Source of the DNA: Streptosporangiales bacterium
GTDB taxonomy: Bacteria > Actinomycetota > Actinomycetes > Streptosporangiales > WHSR01
DNA: 64,000 bases
Reading direction: 5' to 3'
NCBI GenBank assembly: GCA_009379995.1
Contig: WHSR01000001.1
Location: 1 to 64,000 of the forward strand
The notes beneath the pieces were generated by a model, which worked only from the letters and a program-made list of their open reading frames with translations, did no database searches and was not told the DNA's origin. The position numbers were made by a program, and so were the translations under genes. How positions within the stretch are numbered: position 1 is the first letter of the stretch; each line of letters opens with the position of its first letter. Below, piece by piece: positions 54,923-63,923 of the stretch.

Positions 54923-55120
54923 ATGCGCCGCATACGTCGGGCCATTGGCCATCTGCTCGATCCATGCCATCGCGACGGCGGCATGTCTACGGCCGAGTAC
55001 GCCGTGGGCACGGTGGCCGCCTGTGGGTTCGGGGCCCTGCTCTACAAGATCCTCACCAGCGGTCAGGTCAGGGAGCTCCTAGTGGACATCATCCAACGCG
55101 CGCTGAACGTCACGTTCTGA
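54923..55120 (+). CDS. Flp-type pilin (DUF4244)
   Basis: A 65-residue pilin precursor. A basic leader ends at HRDGGMSTAEYAVGT, where prepilin peptidase would cut after Gly, leaving Met-Ser-Thr-Ala-Glu (Glu at position 5), then a hydrophobic helix (VAACGFGALLYKIL). This is the DUF4244 family of actinobacterial Tad pilins. A GGGAGG ribosome site precedes the ATG. Confidence 0.9.
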   Translation: MRRIRRAIGHLLDPCHRDGGMSTAEYAVGTVAACGFGALLYKILTSGQVRELLVDIIQRALNVTF

Positions 55121-55132
55121 TCGGAGACGGCG

Positions 55133-55519
55133 ATGATCGGCTTGGTGGTACGGCGCGGGCGTCGGCGTGCCGGCAGGGATCGTGGCTCGGTGACTGCCGA
55201 GACGGCGGTCGTACTGCCGGGCCTGGTGCTCGTGTTGGTCGCATCCCTTTGGGGCGTACGTGCCGCCGCGGCCCAGATCGCCTGCATCGACGCCGCCCGG
55301 GCCGGTGCCCGGGCGGCGTCTCGGGGAGAGCCGCTTGATGCGGTGCGCGCGGAGGCAGCGCGGATCGGGCCGGCCGGCGCGCGGATCGATGTGCGGCGGG
55401 ACATCCAGTTCGTCCACGTCACGGTGGTCACACAGGTCCGCCCGGCCGGCGGGATCCTCGGGGGTGCCGCCGCGCTGCCCGTCCGCGGGGAGGCCGCGGC
55501 GATCCGGGAAGACACCTGA
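55133..55519 (+). CDS. TadE-like pseudopilin
   Basis: A 128-residue protein with a basic leader, the TadE start RGSVTAETAVVLPGLVLVLV near residue 17, one membrane helix and an outside beta-rich domain. Its end touches the start of the next gene. It would be a minor pilin of the Tad apparatus. Confidence 0.9.
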   Translation: MIGLVVRRGRRRAGRDRGSVTAETAVVLPGLVLVLVASLWGVRAAAAQIACIDAARAGARAASRGEPLDAVRAEAARIGPAGARIDVRRDIQFVHVTVVTQVRPAGGILGGAAALPVRGEAAAIREDT

Positions 55520-55995
55520 TGCGGCACCTATCGACCCCCGACGGCGCCTCGACCCACGGGCAGGCCCGAGGTCGTCCCGAGGCCGTGCAGCCCCCGGTCC
55601 GGCGTACCGGGGGCGGGGGCCAACGGGGTTCCGCCACCATTTGGGTGCTCACTCTGGCGGCGGTGTTGTGGTCGATCGCGGTGGCCGTGATGGTGGTCGG
55701 GCAGGCCCGCGCCGTCCGTCATCGGGCGGGCGCCGCCGCCGACCTCGCCGCGCTTGCCGCGGCGAGGCACGCCCTCGTCTGGGGATCCGGTGCGTGTAAA
55801 CCAGCCGGCGCCGTCGCACGTGTGAATGGTGGCACGCTTGTCGCTTGCACCGTGCGGGACCGGACGGTCGATGTGGTGGTCGAAGTCCCATTCGGCCGGC
55901 TCGGATCTATCGTCGGCGAGCGCACAGTGCGTGCGCGGGCGAGAGCGGGGCCGACCCGCCTCTCATCCGAGCCGCAGCCGGGAGGTGGAAAGTGA
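55519..55995 (+). CDS. TadG-like secreted/helical pilus protein (Rv3654c-like)
   Basis: A 158-residue protein with a proline/glycine-rich leader, then GSATIWVLTLAAVLWSIAVA (membrane helix near residue 45) and an Ala-rich AGAAADLAALAAARHAL part. It fits the helicase/secretion neighbourhood family (TIGR03816) at the end of actinobacterial Tad operons. Two cysteines (GACKP, VACTV) are present. Confidence 0.85.
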   Translation: MRHLSTPDGASTHGQARGRPEAVQPPVRRTGGGGQRGSATIWVLTLAAVLWSIAVAVMVVGQARAVRHRAGAAADLAALAAARHALVWGSGACKPAGAVARVNGGTLVACTVRDRTVDVVVEVPFGRLGSIVGERTVRARARAGPTRLSSEPQPGGGK

Positions 55996-56134
55996 GCGGA
56001 TTCCGCGATCCGCACCGACTTTTTCGGGACAAGCTCCGTTCTTTCCGCCTAAACTGCATTTCCACCGTGGCTCGGCCATGCCGGCACCGGCCGAGCGCCG
56101 CGCAGAACCTCGGGATGAAGGGGAAGACCTCCTG

Positions 56135-57385
56135 ATGAGCCATCGTCGAAGGAGCGTCAAGGCCCGTCGAAAGCTCAAGGGCGCCGCGGCGACCGGATCC
56201 CTCCTCGCCGCTGCCCTCATCGCCCTCACCGCGGCACCGGCGTCGGCCGCCACCGGCATCGTCTCCCCCTCCGACGGCGCGACCTTCACGGGCGGGTCCG
56301 GCGTCGGGATCAAGGCGCAGGTCGATGGCCTGCTCACCAGCGGCAAGCTGATGCTTCGCCGGCCGACCGAGGACAGCTTCACCACCGTCGATCGCGGCAG
56401 CGGCACGCTGTCGTACCAGCTCCCGCTCACCGGCTCCCGTGCGGCACCCAACGGCACGTACACCGTCCGCTTGGAGACGGGCGTGCTCGTGTTGCACGGC
56501 ACCCAGGGCAAACGGACGTTCACCGTACGGGTTCCCGCCCGCCAGCCGACGGGCCTGTCCGCCGAGGCGCGTTCGCCGCAGGAGGTCCGGCTGCAATGGA
56601 ACCGAGGCAGCGAGCCCGACCTCGTCTCCTACGACGTGCTGACCTCGGACGGCCAGGCGGTGCGCACCGGCCTGTCCGCGGGGCGGATCTGCGGTAGCTC
56701 GCTGTGCAGCACGACCGTGACGGCGCCTGCCGGCAGCGCGGGAGGGACCGTCGGCTTCACGGTACGGGCGCACCGGTCCACCGCTCCCGGTTCGTCGGAC
56801 ACGGTCGCGTCGCCGCGGTCGCAGTCGGCCACGGTGAACCTCCCGGGCCAGGCGAGCCCGTCTCCCAGCGTCACCGCCTCCGGTGTGTCTCCGGCGCCCG
56901 GCGCGAGTGCCTCGTCAAGCGCGGCCGGCGCCAGCCCTCATCCGCGGCTGCAACCGCTGTCGAGCACGTCGTCGTCGCCGTTGGGGCTGCCGCCGATCGG
57001 AGGGTCGCAGGGCAACTCCGGCTCGCAGAGCTTCAGCGCCCCGCTGCCGGAGCTTCCATCCGAGGGCCCCGGCGGAGGTGAGGCCAGCGGTCCCGGTGGC
57101 GCTCCGACCAGCTGGACGGCGGTGACCGGTTCGGCCCAGTGGCTGAAGACGGTGGCGGTGGTCCTGATTCTGCTGCTCGTCGCGGCCCACATGGGTGGCC
57201 TGCGTCGGCGCCACCGGTCGCGGACCATCGGTCAGTTCCGCGGCCACAGCGGTCACGCCCCGGCGGTCGCCCCGGCATCCGGGGGAACCGCGGGCGGTGA
57301 TGCGGGGAATCGCCGCGGCACACGCTCGCCGAAGGGCATGCGATCGGCCATGGGTGCCTACCGTGGGCGTCGCAGGCGGCCCTGA
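56135..57385 (+). CDS. Secreted fibronectin-type III-like protein with C-terminal membrane anchor
   Basis: A 416-residue protein. Residues 1-40 are a signal peptide (RRKLKGAAATG then a hydrophobic core ending APASA). Residues 45-130 form an Ig-like beta domain, about 135-230 a fibronectin III-type domain (RSPQEVRLQWNRGSEPDLVSYDV, quoted as RSPQEVRLQWNR), then a Ser/Pro/Gly-rich stalk. One membrane helix (VAVVLILLLVAAHMGG) and a basic tail finish it. It follows the tad genes in the same direction, so it may be their surface partner. Confidence 0.75.
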   Translation: MSHRRRSVKARRKLKGAAATGSLLAAALIALTAAPASAATGIVSPSDGATFTGGSGVGIKAQVDGLLTSGKLMLRRPTEDSFTTVDRGSGTLSYQLPLTGSRAAPNGTYTVRLETGVLVLHGTQGKRTFTVRVPARQPTGLSAEARSPQEVRLQWNRGSEPDLVSYDVLTSDGQAVRTGLSAGRICGSSLCSTTVTAPAGSAGGTVGFTVRAHRSTAPGSSDTVASPRSQSATVNLPGQASPSPSVTASGVSPAPGASASSSAAGASPHPRLQPLSSTSSSPLGLPPIGGSQGNSGSQSFSAPLPELPSEGPGGGEASGPGGAPTSWTAVTGSAQWLKTVAVVLILLLVAAHMGGLRRRHRSRTIGQFRGHSGHAPAVAPASGGTAGGDAGNRRGTRSPKGMRSAMGAYRGRRRRP

Positions 57386-57419
57386 TTCGTCGCGGCGGCC
57401 CCGAGCGAGCGTCTTTGTT

Positions 57420-57776
57420 TCAGCCGGTAGGGGTACCCTTGTGCTGCTCGCCGCGCCCCTTGGCCAGCTCTTCCTCTAGCCGAGCCTTTTCGCCCTCCAG
57501 GTCGGCTACGGACTTGCGCTGAGCTGCTTGCTGGTCCCTGGCCTCCTTCAACTCCTTCCGGCGACGCCGTGACCTGCGGGCGCCCGAGCTGAGCAGGGAC
57601 AGCCCGATGAAGGAGACGACGGTCACCACGATGCCGGCGAGGAACACGGCGGCGACAGTCGTGCTGTCCGCGGTGAAGCCGAACATCGACAGCGGGGCGG
57701 CCGCGTCGTTGCTGACGAAGACCCCCACCGCGGCCACGAGGGCGAGGGCGACGAGGATGAGCCCGATGACGAACAT
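57420..57776 (-). CDS. LapA-like membrane protein with coiled coil
   Basis: A 118-residue protein with two membrane helices (FVIGLILVALALVAAVGVFV and AGIVVTVVSFIGLSLL), a basic patch and a Glu/Lys/Arg-rich coiled coil (residues 75-115). The layout matches LapA-domain proteins. The start at 57776 has GGGAGG upstream. Confidence 0.78.
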   Translation of the reverse strand: MFVIGLILVALALVAAVGVFVSNDAAAPLSMFGFTADSTTVAAVFLAGIVVTVVSFIGLSLLSSGARRSRRRRKELKEARDQQAAQRKSVADLEGEKARLEEELAKGRGEQHKGTPTG

Positions 57777-57833
57777 GACCTTCCTCCCTCCCGGGAGTGG
57801 GAGTAACAAGGTGGTACCCGCGCCGGCACTGGG

Positions 57834-60236
57834 TTATTCGGCCGGAGCCCTCTCCAGCAGCGTTGTGAGCAGGGCGATGGCACCGCGCTTGTCCAGCGGC
57901 TCGTTACCGTTGCCGCATTTCGGCGACTGAATGCACGAGGGACAGCCCGCCTCGCATCCGCAGGCCTCGATCGCCTCCCGGGTCGCGGCGAGCCACCGCG
58001 CCGCCGCCCGGTAACCGCGCTCGGCGAAGCCGGCGCCCCCGTCGTGCCCGTCGTACACGAAGACCGTGAGCCGGCCGGTGTCCTCGTGCAGCGATGTTGA
58101 CACCCCGCCGATGTCCCACCGGTCGCAGGTGGCGAACAGCGGAAGCAGGCCGATCGACGCGTGCTCGGCCGCGTGCGCGGCGCCGGGGAGATCCAGATCG
58201 CCTTCGGCCACGCCGCTACGTTGCTCCTCCGATACCGTCCACCAGACGGCGCGGGTGCGCAGGGTGCGCGGCGGCAGGTCGAGCGGCTCCTCGCCGAGCA
58301 CCTCCCCGGTGTACAGGCGACGTCGTTGGTACGACACCACCTGGTTGGTCACCTCGACCGCACCGAAGTGCAGCGTCGCCTCACCCCACGAGGACGAGCG
58401 CAGCGTTTCCAGGACCCGGATGTCGGTGATGTCCCGGGCAGAGGTGGTGTAGTCGGGTTCCGCGGACTCGACGAGCGCCACCGCGTCCTCCAGGGCCAGC
58501 GACCGCACCACGTAGCTTTCCCCCTGATGCAGGTAGACGGCCCCGGTGTGCACGGTGCTGTGTGCTGCGGGCTCGTCCACGGTGCCCAGCAGCCGCCCGG
58601 TCGCCGCCTCCACGATCTGCACCGGCGGACCGCCCACCCCCCGGATGTCGGCGAGGTCGGTGGCGCGCTGGCGGCGGGTCCAGTACCAGCCGGTGGGCCG
58701 GTGCCGCAGCAGGCCGCGACGCACCAGATCCGCCGCGACGCCGCGGGCCTCGGGCCCGAACAGTGCGAGGTCGTCGTCGGTCAGCGGGAGCTCGGCGGCC
58801 GCGGCGCACAGGTGCGGTCCCAGGACGTACGGATTATCCGGGTCCAGCACGGTTGCCTCGACGGGTGCGCCGAACAGCGCCTCCGGGTGATGTACCAGGT
58901 AGGTGTCCAGCGGGTCGTCTCGCGCCACCAGCACCGCCAGCGCACCCTGGCCATCCCGGCCGGCCCGGCCCGCTTGCTGCCACATGGAGGAACGCGTGCC
59001 CGGCCAGCCGGCGAGCACCACGGCGTCCAACCCGGAGATGTCAACCCCGAGTTCCAGGGCGTTGGTCGTCGCCAGGCCGAGCAGGGAACCGGACCGCAGC
59101 GCCCCCTCCAGGGCTCGCCGTTCCTCGGGCAGGTAGCCGGCGCGGTACGCGGCAGTACTGTCCGCGAGTTCCGGGGCGACCGCGGCGAGCGCGCGCCGCG
59201 CCGCCAGCGACACCGTCTCGGCGCCGCGCCGGGATCGGACGAAGGCCAGCGTGCGTGCGCCCTCGATGACGAGATCGGCGAGGATGTCAGCGGTCTCCGC
59301 GGTAGCGGTGCGCCGTATCGGTGCACCGGCCTCGCCGCGCGCCTCGGTGAGTGGTGGCTCCCAGAGGGCGAACGCGGTCGCCCCGCGCGGTGAGGAGTCG
59401 GCGGTGACCTCCTCGACCGGCGTGCCGACCAGCCGCGCTGCCGACGCTGCGGCCTCCGAGACCGTCGCCGAGGCGAGCACGAACGTCGGGGAGGAGCCAT
59501 GCCGCGCGCAGATGCGGCGCAGTCGCCGCAGTACCTGGGCGACGTGGGAGCCGAACACTCCCCGGTAGCCGTGGCACTCGTCCACCACCACGTAGGCCAG
59601 GCGGCGGAAGAACGGTGCCCACCGAGCGTGGCCGGGGAGGATGCTGTGGTGCAACATGTCCGGGTTGGTGAGCACGTAGTTGGCGTGCAGGCGGACCCAG
59701 GAACGCTCCTCGGGCGGTGTGTCGCCATCGTAGGCCGCCGCCCGGACCTGGGTGAGCCGCAGTCCTCGCACGGCGCGGAGCTGGTCGTACGCGAGCGCCT
59801 TGGTGGGCGCGATGTACAGCACGGTGTCGCCCGCGGTACGGCCGCCCATGACGGCGCTGATCCCGGGAAGCAGGTAGGCGAGCGACTTGCCGGAGGCGGT
59901 ACCGGTCGCCACGATCACCGACCGGCCCTCCCAGGCGGCGTCCGCCGCGGTGACCTGATGCTCCCATGGCGCTTCGATGCCGGCCAGCCGCAGCCTGTCG
60001 ACCAGGGGCGGCGGCACCCATCCCGGCCAGTCGGTGTGCCGTCCGCCGCGCGCGGGAATGTTCTCGACGTGTGTCACCCGTTCGCCACGCGCCGGGTCCG
60101 CGACGAGCCGGCGGAACAGGAATTCCGAAGCATCGGGGCGAGCTGGGCTAGCCTTGTCCGTGGCTGCGCGCCGGCGCCCGACTGGTGTGGTGCGACCGGC
60201 GGCAGAATCGAAGGGACCTGGGCTAGCCTGGCCCAT
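57834..60236 (-). CDS. DEAD/DEAH-box helicase with DUF1998 domain
   Basis: An 800-residue superfamily 2 helicase. Motif I is ATGTASGKSLAY, motif II is VVDECHGYRG (DECH), and the second RecA domain contains TTNALELGVDIS and the QQAGRAGRDG motif VI. A C-terminal DUF1998 domain holds a Cys set (CGCEAGCPSCIQSPKCG) that may bind metal. It is the counterpart of mycobacterial Rv3649. I place the start at 60236. An upstream frame adds residues over the bldG leader. Confidence 0.9.
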   Translation of the reverse strand: MGQASPGPFDSAAGRTTPVGRRRAATDKASPARPDASEFLFRRLVADPARGERVTHVENIPARGGRHTDWPGWVPPPLVDRLRLAGIEAPWEHQVTAADAAWEGRSVIVATGTASGKSLAYLLPGISAVMGGRTAGDTVLYIAPTKALAYDQLRAVRGLRLTQVRAAAYDGDTPPEERSWVRLHANYVLTNPDMLHHSILPGHARWAPFFRRLAYVVVDECHGYRGVFGSHVAQVLRRLRRICARHGSSPTFVLASATVSEAAASAARLVGTPVEEVTADSSPRGATAFALWEPPLTEARGEAGAPIRRTATAETADILADLVIEGARTLAFVRSRRGAETVSLAARRALAAVAPELADSTAAYRAGYLPEERRALEGALRSGSLLGLATTNALELGVDISGLDAVVLAGWPGTRSSMWQQAGRAGRDGQGALAVLVARDDPLDTYLVHHPEALFGAPVEATVLDPDNPYVLGPHLCAAAAELPLTDDDLALFGPEARGVAADLVRRGLLRHRPTGWYWTRRQRATDLADIRGVGGPPVQIVEAATGRLLGTVDEPAAHSTVHTGAVYLHQGESYVVRSLALEDAVALVESAEPDYTTSARDITDIRVLETLRSSSWGEATLHFGAVEVTNQVVSYQRRRLYTGEVLGEEPLDLPPRTLRTRAVWWTVSEEQRSGVAEGDLDLPGAAHAAEHASIGLLPLFATCDRWDIGGVSTSLHEDTGRLTVFVYDGHDGGAGFAERGYRAAARWLAATREAIEACGCEAGCPSCIQSPKCGNGNEPLDKRGAIALLTTLLERAPAE

Positions 60237-60435
60237 GGGGGGCGTCACCCTCCTTGCGTAGCGGCTTACCGTACTCGGGCTTCCAGTGTGCACGCCGCGG
60301 GGTGTTACGGGTTGTCGCGACCGCGAGACCGGTTGTTGCGGTTTCCGGACCGAGGAGGACTGGGGCATGGTTGAATGCCCCGGTCGGCGGGTAGCGCCCC
60401 GCCAGCAATTTCGCGGTACGGCGCTGGAGGAATCT

Positions 60436-60786
60436 GTGGATCTACATTTGGACGACCACACCGAGGACGGGCTCACCGTCGTCGACGTGGAGGGCGAGAT
60501 CGACGTCTATACCGCGCCGAAGCTGCGTGAACTGATCATCGAGCTGGTCAACAAGGGAAACTTCCACCTTGTTGTGAACATGGAGCGGGTCGAGTTTCTC
60601 GACTCGACGGGACTGGGTGTTCTTGTGGGCGGCCTCAAGCGGGTACGGGCCCACGAGGGGTCGCTCCAGCTCGTCTGCACGCAGGAGCGCATTCTCAAGA
60701 TCTTCCGGATCACCGGTTTGACCAAGGTCTTCCCCATCCACAACAGCGTTGAGGAGGCCAAGGAGTACGCGAAGCAGCAGAAATAG
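60436..60786 (+). CDS. bldG: Anti-sigma factor antagonist BldG
   Basis: A 116-residue STAS-domain protein. The phosphorylation site Ser is in [13 protein letters not shown] near residue 57. The sequence is close to Streptomyces BldG ([34 protein letters not shown]). It binds anti-sigma factors and controls development and stress. Start GTG with TGGAGG six bases upstream. It is followed five bases later by a linked anti-sigma gene. Confidence 0.96.
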   Translation: MDLHLDDHTEDGLTVVDVEGEIDVYTAPKLRELIIELVNKGNFHLVVNMERVEFLDSTGLGVLVGGLKRVRAHEGSLQLVCTQERILKIFRITGLTKVFPIHNSVEEAKEYAKQQK

Positions 60787-60790
60787 CCGC

Positions 60791-61276
60791 GTGGATAGCG
60801 TGCGGAACCCGGACATGGGCACTGTCGAGGTCACGTTCACCCCACTGCCGGCGAACGTGCGCACTGCGCGCCTGATCGCAACGGCGGTTGCTCGGCGGAG
60901 CGGGGTGGAGGAGCCTCTGCTAGACGAGGTACGGCTCGCTGTCGGGGAGGCGTGCTCGCGCGCTGTGGATGAACATCGCAGGCATTGCCCACAGGAACCG
61001 ATCCGGCTGGAGATGCGCGACGACTCCGGCCGATTCGAAGTGGTTGTGACCGATGCGGCGCCGGGCGCCGAGGCAAACGGGATGGACGGCGTGCCCGCCG
61101 CTGATCCCGTTGTCGCCCTCGCGGGGAAGGCCGGTGCCGGCGAGCATGGTCACACTCCCGAGTTCCTTCCGCCGGGGGTCGGCTTGGCCGTCGTGGCGGG
61201 GCTAGCGGACGACGTCGACATCTCCAGCACGCCGGACGGTGTACGCGTCCGGATGAGCTGGCCGGCACGCTGCTAG
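60791..61276 (+). CDS. Anti-sigma factor kinase (RsbW-like, BldG partner)
   Basis: A 161-residue GHKL-fold protein. ATP-binding blocks are EVRLAVGEACSRAVDEH (N-box) near residue 50, VVVTDAAPGAE (D-box) and FLPPGVGLAVVAGLADDV (G-box). In the N-box the usual Asn is Arg, as in its Streptomyces counterpart next to bldG. It would phosphorylate or bind BldG. Start is GTG; ATG at 60815 is also possible. Confidence 0.85.
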   Translation: MDSVRNPDMGTVEVTFTPLPANVRTARLIATAVARRSGVEEPLLDEVRLAVGEACSRAVDEHRRHCPQEPIRLEMRDDSGRFEVVVTDAAPGAEANGMDGVPAADPVVALAGKAGAGEHGHTPEFLPPGVGLAVVAGLADDVDISSTPDGVRVRMSWPARC

Positions 61277-61383
61277 CCACGCCGCTCTCGGCGGGTCAGA
61301 CCCCGGGGAAGGCAACGTATCGACCAATCGGTAGTCTCGTGAGCCAACGATGTAGGCAGGCGGTAGCCGTGTAGGCGGCCGTT

Positions 61384-61413
61384 TTGATGACTACGGTTAC
61401 GCATGCGTAGACT
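61384..61413 (+). promoter_or_regulatory. Promoter upstream of hppA
   Basis: TTGATG (61384-61389) and TAGACT (61408-61413) are 18 bases apart, about 130 bases before the hppA start. Both are close to the sigma-70-type consensus. No other gene starts here. Confidence 0.55.
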
Positions 61414-61544
61414 CCCGGCACTGCTGTCCGGGGGACCCGCGCCACGCGGCGTCCTCCGGCGGCACCCCCGTGCTCGCCGACCCGGGCTGCGGTGCCAGCG
61501 TGCGCGACCGCGGGGCATGATCTTGCCCTCGTCAAGGAGGACGG

Positions 61545-63842
61545 ATGTCTGGGCTCAACCTCGCCGCTGAGGGAGGCGAAGCGGTAAGTCTGGGGGGCAG
61601 CGATCTGACCCTGGTGGTCATCGTTGCCGTTGTCGCTCTGCTGGCGCTCGCGGTTGCCGGCTGGCTGGTCCGCGAGGTGTTGTCCGCCGGCCAGGGCACC
61701 GAGCGCATGCAGCGCATCTCCCGAGCGGTCCAGGAGGGGGCCGCGGCCTACCTGGCTCGCCAGTTCCGCACCCTCGGCTGGTTCGCTGTAGCGATTCCCT
61801 TGCTGCTGTTGCTGCTTCCCGCGGACTCGCTGGGAGTACGCATCGGCAGGTCGGCCTTCTTCATAGTGGGTGCGCTGTTCTCGGCGCTCACCGGCTTCAT
61901 CGGCATGTGGCTGGCGGTCCGGGGCAACGTCCGGGTGGCGGCTGCGGCCCGTGAGGAGGGCGAGAAACGGGCCCTGCGTATCGCGTTCCGTGCCGGGGGC
62001 GTGGCCGGCATGACCACGGTGGGCCTGGGGCTGCTGGGCGCGGCGGTGGTCGTGCTCGCGTACCACGGCGAGGCGCCGCAGGTGCTCGAGGGCTTCGGTT
62101 TCGGTGCCGCGTTGCTCGCCATGTTCATGCGTGTCGGCGGCGGGATCTTCACCAAGGCCGCCGACGTCGGCGCCGACCTGGTAGGCAAGGTCGAGCGGGG
62201 TATCCCGGAGGACGATCCCCGTAACCCAGCGACCATCGCCGACAACGTGGGCGACAACGTCGGCGACTGCGCAGGCATGGCCGCCGACCTCTTCGAGTCG
62301 TACGCGGTGATGCTGGTCGCCTCCCTCATCCTCGGGCGGGCCGCGTTCGGCGCCGAGGGGCTGGTGTTCCCGCTGCTGGTACCGATGATCGGCGTGGTCA
62401 CCGCGGTGATCGGCATCTTCAGCGTGACGCCACGCTCCGGCGATCGGACCGGCATGGCCGCGATCAACCGGGGCTTCTTCATTTCGGCGATCATTTCGGC
62501 GATCCTCGTCGGACTGGCCGCCTTCTGGTACCTCCCGTCGAGCTTCTCCGAGCTCTCCGCGGTGAGCCAGGAGATCGCCGGCATCGGCGGCGACCCGCGG
62601 GTGATCGCGTTCGTCGCGGTGCTCATCGGTCTGCTGCTGGCGAGCGCGATCCAGGTACTCACCGGGTACTTCACCGAGACCAACCGCAAGCCGGTGCAGG
62701 AGATCGGCCGTACCTCGCTCACCGGTCCGGCCACCGTCATCCTCGCCGGCGTCTCCGTCGGCCTCGAGTCCGCCGTGTACTCCACGCTGGTCATCGGTGC
62801 CGCGGTGTACGGGGCGTTCCTGCTCGGCGCCGGCAACACGACGGTCGCCCTGTTCGCGGTGGCCCTCGCCGGCACCGGGCTGCTCACCACCGTCGGGGTG
62901 ATCGTGTCCATGGACACCTTCGGCCCGGTGTCCGACAACGCCCAGGGCATCGCTGAGATGTCCGGCGACATCGAGGGCGAGGGTGCCCGGGTGCTGGAGA
63001 GCCTGGACGCGGTCGGCAACACCACCAAGGCCATCACCAAGGGCATCGCGATAGCGACAGCGGTGCTCGCCGCGACCGCGCTGTTCGGGTCGTTCCGCAC
63101 CGAGGTCGAGAGCGCTCTCGTGCGCTCGGGTGAGCAGGCCTCGCAGTTCAGCCTGTCCGTGGACGCCCCGAACGTGCTCGTCGGTCTGATCATCGGAGCG
63201 GCGGTGGTCTTCATGTTCTCCGGTCTGGCGATCATGGCAGTGGGCCGGGCCGCGGGCCGGGTGGTGTTCGAGGTGCGGGAGCAGTTCCGGAACAAGCCCG
63301 GGATCATGGACTACACCGAGCAACCCGACCACGGGCGGGTGGTCGACATCTGCACCCGCGACGCGTTGCGCGAGCTCGCCACCCCTGGGTTGCTCGCCGT
63401 GCTGACCCCGATCGGCGTCGGCTTCGCGCTCGGGTACGCGCCCCTGGGCGCGTACCTCGCCGGCGCCATCGCCGCTGGTGCGCTGATGGCGGTCTTCCTG
63501 GCCAACTCGGGCGGCGCGTGGGACAACGCGAAGAAGCTCGTCGAAGAGGGCAAGTACGGCGGCAAGGGTTCCGAGGCGCACGCCGCCACCGTCATCGGGG
63601 ACACGGTCGGCGACCCGTTCAAGGACACCGCCGGCCCGGCGATCAACCCTCTGATCAAGGTCATGAACCTGGTGTCGCTGCTGATAGCGCCGAGCGTGGT
63701 GCTCTACGCCGACAACCTGCTGATCCGCGTCGTCGTGGTGGTCATCGCCGTCGGCGTCATCGTCTCCGCGATAGTGCTGTCCAAGCGTCGCTCCGTCGCG
63801 ATGGCCGGTACTCCGGAGCAGGAGTCTGCCCCCACCGCGTAA
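61545..63842 (+). CDS. hppA: H+-translocating pyrophosphatase, K+-independent type
   Basis: A 765-residue ion-pumping inorganic pyrophosphatase with about 16 membrane helices. The substrate site is DVGADLVGKVERGIPEDD then DNVGDNVGDCAGMAADLFESY near residues 206-250, and DNAKKLVE with GDTVGDPFKDTAGP lies near the end. The residue in GNTTKA is Lys, the mark of the K+-independent subclass. A strong ribosome site (AAGGAGG) precedes the ATG. It converts the pyrophosphate of biosynthesis into a proton gradient. Confidence 0.96.
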   Translation: MSGLNLAAEGGEAVSLGGSDLTLVVIVAVVALLALAVAGWLVREVLSAGQGTERMQRISRAVQEGAAAYLARQFRTLGWFAVAIPLLLLLLPADSLGVRIGRSAFFIVGALFSALTGFIGMWLAVRGNVRVAAAAREEGEKRALRIAFRAGGVAGMTTVGLGLLGAAVVVLAYHGEAPQVLEGFGFGAALLAMFMRVGGGIFTKAADVGADLVGKVERGIPEDDPRNPATIADNVGDNVGDCAGMAADLFESYAVMLVASLILGRAAFGAEGLVFPLLVPMIGVVTAVIGIFSVTPRSGDRTGMAAINRGFFISAIISAILVGLAAFWYLPSSFSELSAVSQEIAGIGGDPRVIAFVAVLIGLLLASAIQVLTGYFTETNRKPVQEIGRTSLTGPATVILAGVSVGLESAVYSTLVIGAAVYGAFLLGAGNTTVALFAVALAGTGLLTTVGVIVSMDTFGPVSDNAQGIAEMSGDIEGEGARVLESLDAVGNTTKAITKGIAIATAVLAATALFGSFRTEVESALVRSGEQASQFSLSVDAPNVLVGLIIGAAVVFMFSGLAIMAVGRAAGRVVFEVREQFRNKPGIMDYTEQPDHGRVVDICTRDALRELATPGLLAVLTPIGVGFALGYAPLGAYLAGAIAAGALMAVFLANSGGAWDNAKKLVEEGKYGGKGSEAHAATVIGDTVGDPFKDTAGPAINPLIKVMNLVSLLIAPSVVLYADNLLIRVVVVVIAVGVIVSAIVLSKRRSVAMAGTPEQESAPTA

Positions 63843-63846
63843 CGTC

Positions 63847-63903
63847 GAGTGTCGGCGTGTTCGCCACGGCTCGAGGGCCACGGTGACGAACACGCCGACA
63901 CTC
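63847..63903 (+). terminator. Long inverted repeat after hppA
   Basis: Perfect 17-base arms, GAGTGTCGGCGTGTTCG (63847-63863) and CGAACACGCCGACACTC (63887-63903), with further pairing (CCACGG/CCGTGG-like) inside. It starts four bases after the hppA stop codon and ends 20 bases before the next start. It should fold as a strong RNA hairpin. Confidence 0.75.
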
Positions 63904-63923
63904 AACTTCGGGAGACTGGAAGC

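Noticed and set aside
61296-63905. Long open frame (869 codons) on the minus strand opposite hppA
   Set aside because: It is rich in His, Arg, Asp and Gly with no known motif and lies fully under hppA, whose motifs are unambiguous. High-GC genes often leave such antisense frames.
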